A DNA stretch of 64,000 nucleotides, from assembly GCA_035048815.1 (NCBI GenBank), contig JAUCBN010000034.1:9650737-9714736 (forward strand), read 5' to 3'. The notes below the pieces were generated by a model, which ran no database searches, had not been told where the DNA came from, and worked only from the letters and a program-made list of their open reading frames with translations. Source of the stretch: Abelmoschus esculentus. Taxonomy: Eukaryota > Streptophyta > Magnoliopsida > Malvales > Malvaceae. This document shows, piece by piece, positions 57,461 to 64,000 of this stretch; the stretch's first letter is position 1, and each line of letters begins with the position of its first letter. A program made the translations under genes and the position numbers.

Positions 57461-59311
57461 TGACTTATGAGGCACGGTAGGTTAAAATAGGGGTTTATAA
57501 AACTTTATCGGCAAGTAAGGCGGTAAATAGTTTCAAACCAACTTTATAGTTTAAACGGTAAGGTAGAGTTATTAAATAGAAATAATAATAATATTAAAAA
57601 TGTCGGTATAATATTATTAAAATTAAATATCCTTAACAATGCATGAAATTTAAAAATATCCTCAATCCCTAATAATCCCAAAAACAACTGAAATAAAAGT
57701 CTCTGGTAACTAACATACTGGAAATAATGAAAAATAAATATCCGGTTGAGAGCTCCGAGTACCAACTTCTAGGGTCGAGTATCTGAAAAGTTAAATTAAA
57801 GGGTGAGCTATAAAGCCCAATGTGTCTCTAAAGTGCAGTCATAGATCACAATGGTATTCAGTTCACAGTCACAGATATAATATTTAATGATCACAGTAAA
57901 TGACTCAATGATAAATGAATGCAATGTCACAGAGAATGCAGTCTCATACTCTGAACGCTAACACAGTGGTGGCAAAGCCAACCGATCACAGTGGAGGTAG
58001 TTCCCCAGAACCCCTCACCCCTTATTTCTCCAAAACACAGTGTGGTAAAACCACCTTCCTCCGTACAATCCACCCCATGCACATGTATGCAATCAATGCA
58101 AATGATCTCAATGTCTCAACACGTAGACTTGTATAGAATACGAATCACAAAACTCAGATAATCTGATCGCAGTATCACAGGAAATCTCATGGTCACAATA
58201 ACATGTTATACAGTTAGTCACAGAACACAAATTTAGCATAGAAAGAGAACACACCTCTCGAAGCACAAGTATTACTGTTGACACGGACGTTTCCCACGGT
58301 CTGAGCTAGGTCCTACTCTAGCTAAGTCAGAGCCTACAACAAAGTTCTAATAAATAATCTAATTTTAACATAGTATTATGCCACCTAAAAGAGCTTAAAA
58401 AGAACACATACGTGTATCACGAGCGGTGCTCGCAGGAGTCGAACGAACTCGAGGCGGAGGCAGTTGAGGTAACACTTCCTCTTCAGAAACCACGTCGTCT
58501 GATAAAGACCATAAAATTCCAATTAAATTCTCATTCGAGTACACTTACCCAAATAATACATTAAACGATCAAAACCAGAGCTCTCGGATTTGAAACAAAA
58601 AACATTGGTCCACACTTTAGCACCAATGCCGAAACAAAGTTGGATTCTAGAAAATAAAACAATTATTTCCCCCACCCACAGATTCAAGATTCACGTGGAA
58701 ACAATTTGAAAACAAATTCAATTTGTTTTCTTTCCCCCCAAACATTTACACATGTGAGTTAATTAAATGCTCAAACAAATTGTCAATGATCACTGTTCCA
58801 AAACAAAATGAGTACCTAGTTCACGGTAATTTAAAAACACAGATCCTTCTTTCACCTTCTCTCGAAAAAGGCTAAACCAATACCCTAAACTAAACCACAA
58901 CCCTCGCCATTGTCCCGAGATGAACCCCTCAAACCCTCACACAACTGAAACAATACCATACCTGCCGGAGATGTTAACTACACTGGAAAAAAAAGGCTGC
59001 TTACCGATTGTTGGATCGAGGGGTGTTGACGGATAGGCAACAAACCTTCACTGATCGGAAAACGATGGTGATGAGAGAAGAGGACGGACAAGGAAGATGA
59101 AAAAAAAAGCGAAACAGAGAGAGATATGAGAGAAGGAGGCTCCACCGATTAAAAACTAAAGGAGGAGTTATATTTTAGATAGGTTTAGGATTATCCTTGA
59201 AATTCCGATAATACCTTTAATAAAATCCCAAATTAACTTAAATTAGGGTTTTATGTTGGGAATCCCAATTCGATTAGGTTTTTTCCTTACTCACAATTTG
59301 TGGGTGTTACA
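57461..59311 (-). repeat. 3' LTR of gypsy-2
   Basis: On the minus strand it begins TGTAACACCCACAAATT and would end ...AAGTCA at 57,461. The right end is certain, the left end tentative because the partner LTR is not in the window. It contains no gene; the frame at 57,915-58,136 is incidental. Confidence 0.75.
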
Positions 59312-61544
59312 ACTCTCCCCCTGAAAAGAAATTTCTTCCTCGAAATTTACCTGGTGCAAAAAGATGTGGATATTGGGCTTTAACAACAGACTTAAGCTCC
59401 CAAGTAGCTTCATCGTAGCCATGATGGCGCCACAAAACCTTAACCATCTTAATGGTCTTTTTCCTTAAAACTCTTTTATCCTCCTCAAGAATCCTAACTG
59501 GTTCTTCTTCAAAACTTACGTCGGTTCGAACCTCAATATCCTCAACCGAAATGATGTGGGATGGATCGGATCTATAACGTCTCAACATAGAAACATGGAA
59601 CACATCATGTATACGCTGTAACTCAAGAGGTAACTCAAGATGATAGGCAACTGGTCCCACTCTCCGTAAAACTCTATCACCCACATCATACTCAATATTT
59701 CGACGTTTTAGATCCGCGTAAGACTTTTGTCTATCAAAAGCAGCCTTAAGTCTGTCTCTAATCATTCTAACTGTCTCCTCAGCTTCCCGAGTAATATCTG
59801 GACCCAAAATCTTATGCTCAGTTAACTCAATCCAACCAACGGGTGTACGACACCTACGTCCATACAAAGCTTCGTAAGGTGCCATCTGAATACTAGCTTG
59901 ATAGCTATTATTATAAGCAAACTCTGCTAAAGGTAGAAAATTTTCCCAACTGCCCGAATAATCAACAACACAACCCCTTAACATGTCCTCAAGGATCTGA
60001 ATAACTCGCTCAAATTGACCATCGGTCTGCGGATGGTAAACAGTACTGAAATTAAGTCGAGTACCCAGAGCAGTGTGAAAAGACTTCCAAAACTTGGCTG
60101 TAAATCTCGGATCACGATTAGATATTATAGAAACTGGCACTCCATGAAGTCGTACTATCTCAGATATGTATAACCGAGCTAACTTGTTGAGGGGGTAGTC
60201 AACTCGAACCGGAATAAAATGTGCGATCTTAGTGAGACGATCCACAATAACCCAAATAGAGTTTTTCTTTGACGGAGTCAAGGGAAGACCACTAACAAAG
60301 TCCATAGTCACACGTTCCCACTTCCACTGAGGAATCTCAATGTGCTGCAACAACCCAAATGGTCTCTGGTGTTCAGCCTTCACTTTCTGACAGGTCAAAC
60401 ACTTAGACACATAATCCACAACATCTCTCTTAAGTCCTTTCCACCAATATCGTTCCCGAAGATTTTTATACATCTTGTCCCCACCTGGATGCATGGAGTA
60501 GGGACTATCATAGGCTTCACGAAGAATAATTTGTTTCAGCTCAGAATTCTTCGGAACACAATACTGACCTCGATAACAAAGAATACCATCCTGATTAATG
60601 GCAAAGTCCCTAGAAGTACCTTCCTCAACTTCTTTCCTACGATGCATCAAGAACACATCATTCGGCTTTTCCGAACGAATCTCAGAAATTAGGGTAGGGA
60701 TAACCCTGAGTTCCGCTAAGATACTACCATCCTCAAATAAACTCAAGCGGGTAAAAAGAGCTCTTAGATCAGTAATTACCCGACGACTCAACGCGTCGGC
60801 TACCACATTAGCTTTCCCGGGGTGATACTCAATCTTACAATCATAGTCTTTCAAGAGTTCTAACCAACGACGTTGTCTCAAATTAAGCTCCTTCTGAGTG
60901 AGTAAATACTTCAAACTCTTATGGTCAGTATAGATATAACACTTCTCCACATAGAGATAGTGTCTCCAGATTTTGAGAGCAAAAACCACAGCAGCTAACT
61001 CAAGGTCGTGGGTAGGGTAGTTACCTTCATGCGGTTTTAACTGACGGGATGCATAAGCTACAACCCTACCATCCTGCATTAGTACGCAACCCAAACCAGT
61101 GTGGGAAGCATCACTGTAGACTGTATAGGGTTTTCCAGACTTAGGTTGTACCAAAACTGGGGCTTGAGTCAGCACCATTTTCAATTTCTCAAAACTGGAC
61201 TGTTGGGCCTCAGTCCAAACAAAAGGAGCATTTTTCCTCAAAAGTTTAGTTAAAGGAGCTGCAATGATCGAAAACCCTTCCACAAACCTCCGATAATAAC
61301 CAGCTAAACCCAAAAAACTACGGATCTCAGAAATATTCCTAGGCTGTTTCCAGCCCATTATAGCCTCAATCTTTTTCGGATCTACCTTAAAACCTTCTGC
61401 AGAAACTATATGTCCCAAAAACATAACTTCGCTAAGCCAAAATTCACATTTGCTAAACTTAGCATATAACTGTTTTTCTCTCAGAGTTTGCAAAACAATT
61501 CGGAGGTGTTCCTCATGTTCATTCTCAGATTTAGAATAAACCAA
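59307..61544 (-). pseudogene. Gypsy-2 RT C-terminus, RNase H, integrase and chromodomain-like tail
   Basis: This is the longest open frame of the window, 745 residues. It has the RT thumb (FLGHIVSAEG, IRSFLGLAGYYRRF), RNase H (TVYSDASHTGLGCVL, HDLELAAVVFALKIWRHYL), a zinc-binding domain (YWWKGLKRDVVDYVSKC), the integrase core, and a tail with VLWRHHGYDEATWE. In the core, MDFVSGLP is normal, but the second acidic position reads ISNRDPRF where the family has SDRD, and GQFER replaces the usual GQSER. Integrase is thus probably inactive even though the frame is open. Confidence 0.92.
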
Positions 61545-62650
61545 AATATCGTCGATAAAAACTACTACAAACTAGTCAAGATAGGGCTAAAACACTCTAT
61601 TCATTAAGTCCATGAATGCTGCAGGGGCATTAGTCAATTTGAAAGGCATTACGAGAAATTCATAATGGCTGTAACGTGTTCGGAAAGCTGTTTTAAAGAC
61701 ATCAGAATCCTTAACTCTGAGTTGGTAGTAACCAGATCTCAGGTCTATCTTAGAGAAAACCTTAGCACCCCGAAACTGATCAAAGAGATCATCAATACGA
61801 GGGAGGGGATATTTATTATTTATCGTCAATTTTTTTAGTTTACGATAATCGATACACAACCGGAGTGTTTCATCCTTCTTTTTGACAAAAAGAACCGGAG
61901 CTCCCCATGGAGAAACACTTGGTCTAACAAAACCCCTATCCAAAAGCTCTTGTAACTGAATCTTTAATTCCTTCAGTTCTTTAGGTGCCATACGATATGG
62001 TGCCATCGACACCGGAGTCGTACCCGGATACACCTCAATACCAAACGCAATCTCTTCACGCTTAGGTGGCACTCCTGGCAATTCCTCAGGAAACACATCC
62101 AGAAAATCTTTCACAACCCGAATCTTATCCATTCCAGAATCCGACTGCCTTGTATCAAGAATGTATGCTAGATAGGCTATAGAACCCTTCCTAATCATCT
62201 TTTCAGCTTTAAGAGCTGATATCACATTAGATAAGAATTCTCTTCGTTCCCCCACTAACACTATTATTCGATTATCAGGTGTTTTCAAAAAAGCTCTTTT
62301 TTTCTCACAATCCAAGTTAACCCGATGATTGGATAACCAATCCATACCAAGTATAAGATCAAACTCATTAAAAGGAAGTTCCATAAGGTTTGCAGGAAAC
62401 ATCTTCCCTTGAACTTCAAGGGGACAGTTACGGTATATTCTATTAACATTTACTGGGTTACCCACTAGACTTTACACAGTTACAGAAAAATCGATTTTAC
62501 TTACTGGGATCTCAAGATCACCCGCTACCGCACTCGCCACATAAGAGTGCGTAGACTCATTATCAATTAAAGCAAAATAAGGTATAGAATGGATAGAAAA
62601 GGTACCCACTATAACTTCTGGTTTGTCACGGTCATCATGAGCCCTGGTAG
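61545..62650 (-). pseudogene. Gypsy-2 protease and RT N-terminal half, with nonsense codons
   Basis: The RT part (61,587-62,465) has ELLDRGFVRPSVSPWGAPVL, LCIDYRKL, FSKIDLRSGYYQLRV and VMPFKLTNAPAAF. TAG codons at 61,572-61,574 and 61,587-61,589 precede the FIDD catalytic box, which is itself present. The protease (62,475-62,650) reads ALIDNESTHSYV where relatives have D-x-G-S-T, so the active-site glycine is glutamate. A TAA lies at 62,472-62,474. All segments are in one frame with the rest of pol. Confidence 0.88.
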
Positions 62651-62651
62651 C

Positions 62652-63943
62652 TTATATCAGACCTGGTTTCTTAACACCCGAAGCAGTTGCACTCTGCACT
62701 GATCCTCTCTTACCCCCTGTACCAGAGGCGACAGGTTTTCCTTGTCCTCTACCCGCACTGGATATCTGAATTGAGGCCTGTGACTGATTCCTCAAGAAGG
62801 AAGCTGTAGGCGATTCAGGACAAGCACTAAAGAAATGATCCAGAGATCCACACCTGAAACAAGCACCAACCTTCCTCTTGCATTCTCCTCCATGTTTCTT
62901 GTGACAGAAGGCACATATTGGTCGGGAAACTGACGACCCACCTCCACTAGCAGTAGATACCATAGGTTTCGATCTCTGATTACTCTGTTGGACTTACTCC
63001 TCCCTAGTTCTCTTACCCGAATAACTCGGGGTACCCTGTTGAAAACCTGATCCATAATATCTCTTACCCCGATCTTTCTCATATTTTGATTGACTCACAG
63101 AAATAGTTTCCATTATCTCTACCGTCTTAGCACGGTCAACTAAAGCACTAAAAGATTTATCTTGTAAAGGAGCTACCTTTTCACGAATTGTAAAACGAAG
63201 ACCCTTTAAAAATTCCCGACACTTATCTTTTTCAGTATCCACTAAACTGGGTGCATATTGTGATAATTCCACAAAACTAATCTCATACTTAGATACCGTC
63301 ATGTTCTCTTGTTTCAAGTCAATGAAAGCCTGACGCCGATCAGCTAGATATTGTTCTCCCACATAACGGTTCTGGAAAGCCTGACGAAAAGTCTCCCAAG
63401 TCATTTGATCAACTGACATCAGCCTCTGCTCAGATCTCCACCAACGTTGTGCTTCACCTTGCAGTAGTGAGACAGCAACTCTTAATTTCTTACTAGTAGG
63501 GTATTCCATTTCCTCAAATAGTCTCTCAAGGTCCTCCATCCAAAGTTCAGCATCCGATGGGTGTTCATCTGAAACACCCGCAAATACCCTCATTCCAGCA
63601 CTTAAGAAAATAGCGGATATTTCCTAGCATTTTCCGATTGATCACGGAAGTATTTCAGTAACTTCCAGTTAACCGCAGCACTATCTAACTCCACTGTCTC
63701 ACTATCATCAGAATCTAGCAGTTCTTCCTCATGATGAGGTTGTTCACGAGTATCCCTATCCCCAGACTGTCGGCTCACAATTTGTTGCACCTCAGGTTTA
63801 GGGTCAACTTCTTGGTTTTGTATCTCAGCTTGATCATTAGTGTAATGATTAATAGCAGGTGGTGGCTCACTAACAGCTACAGTAGTACGCCCTCGGCCTC
63901 GGCCTCTAGCAGCAGCAAGTCTAACACTCCTACGAGGTGGCAT
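62652..63943 (-). pseudogene. Gypsy-2 gag with zinc knuckle, broken
   Basis: 63,602-63,943 is the N-terminus (MPPRRSVRLAAARGRGRGRT, then an acidic part). 62,994-63,593 is the gag domain proper (DAELWMEDLERLFEEMEY, GEAQRWWRSEQ, FRQAFQNRYVGEQ). 62,652-62,963 has the knuckle GACFRCGSLDHFFSACPE. One frameshift lies between 63,593 and 63,610, and stops lie at 62,994-62,996 and 62,652-62,654. The start codon at 63,943 fits Tekay gag. Gag and pol shared one frame. Confidence 0.9.
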
Positions 63944-64000
63944 AGTATCTATCTACAAGAGTATAATCCTAAGTTAGATTTGGTACCGGAGTCTCAGTTT
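63944..64000 (-). other. Leader of gypsy-2
   Basis: Non-coding stretch before the gag ATG. The primer site is not reached. Confidence 0.6.

Larger units (their letters stand above)
57461..64000 (-). mobile_element. Gypsy-2, Tekay-like Ty3/gypsy element, continuing off the right edge
   Basis: The 3' LTR is about 57,461-59,311 (TGTAACACCC on the minus strand). A polypurine tract CAGGGGGAGAGT adjoins it at 59,312-59,323. Pol (59,307-62,650) and gag (62,652-63,943) follow. The 5' LTR and primer site are beyond 64,000. The MPPRRS gag start, the domain order and the C-terminal WRHHGYDEATWE segment point to the Tekay/Del branch of chromoviruses. Confidence 0.9.

Overview
This is a stretch of nuclear plant DNA, most likely from a eudicot. 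It is very AT-rich, it is packed with Ty1/copia and Ty3/gypsy retrotransposons primed by initiator tRNA-Met (TGGTATCAGAGC-type sites), and it carries TIR elements with 9-bp target duplications, tRNA-derived SINEs and small intron-containing genes. Species cannot be assigned from the sequence. No bacterial, organellar or viral genome features are seen.

Layout. 1-1,690 is LTR-like repeat. 1,797-37,260 is a heavily disrupted tandem array of a duplicated unit whose only gene is a small cysteine-rich secreted protein of defensin-like (DEFL) type on the minus strand. Eight loci are recognisable, named here A to H: A (9,235-9,570), B (16,093-16,411), C (18,188-18,510), D (19,748-20,086), F (21,292-27,230, split), H (about 29,925-30,150), E (30,651-31,024) and G (36,862-37,144). 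Only D looks fully intact. E has lost its stop codon. The others are pseudogenes.

Transposons fill the gaps. A copia element (2,055-7,960) sits inside a MULE-type MITE in unit A. Two nested LTR insertions lie at 10,998-14,416. A foldback element with telomere-like arms (about 16,994-17,783) lies between B and C. A chromovirus (21,457-27,114) sits inside the intron of F. Two SINEs, a 3.1-kb TIR element and a second MITE lie in unit E. Because the array is paralogous, undisturbed copies act as empty sites that confirm many insertion boundaries.

37,262-49,691 is a mosaic of LTRs and fragments: LINE RNase H remnants, solo LTRs, a copia LTR with the start of gag, and a third MITE. A possible exon of an ordinary host gene lies at 48,893-49,010. 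49,692-57,453 is a gag-less copia element whose reverse transcriptase is split by a 3.83-kb solo LTR with a perfect 5-bp target duplication. 57,461 to the right edge is a Tekay-type gypsy element on the minus strand, apparently inserted in the 3' LTR of that copia element. All retroelement coding regions are disabled by stops, frameshifts or catalytic substitutions, many consistent with C-to-T decay of methylated DNA.

The DEFL genes share a compact architecture: TATA box, short leader, signal-peptide exon, intron of about 90 bases, and a cysteine-motif exon. They also share a palindromic RY-like element upstream of the TATA box, so the copies probably had a common expression programme. The cluster is the most biologically interesting content of the window.
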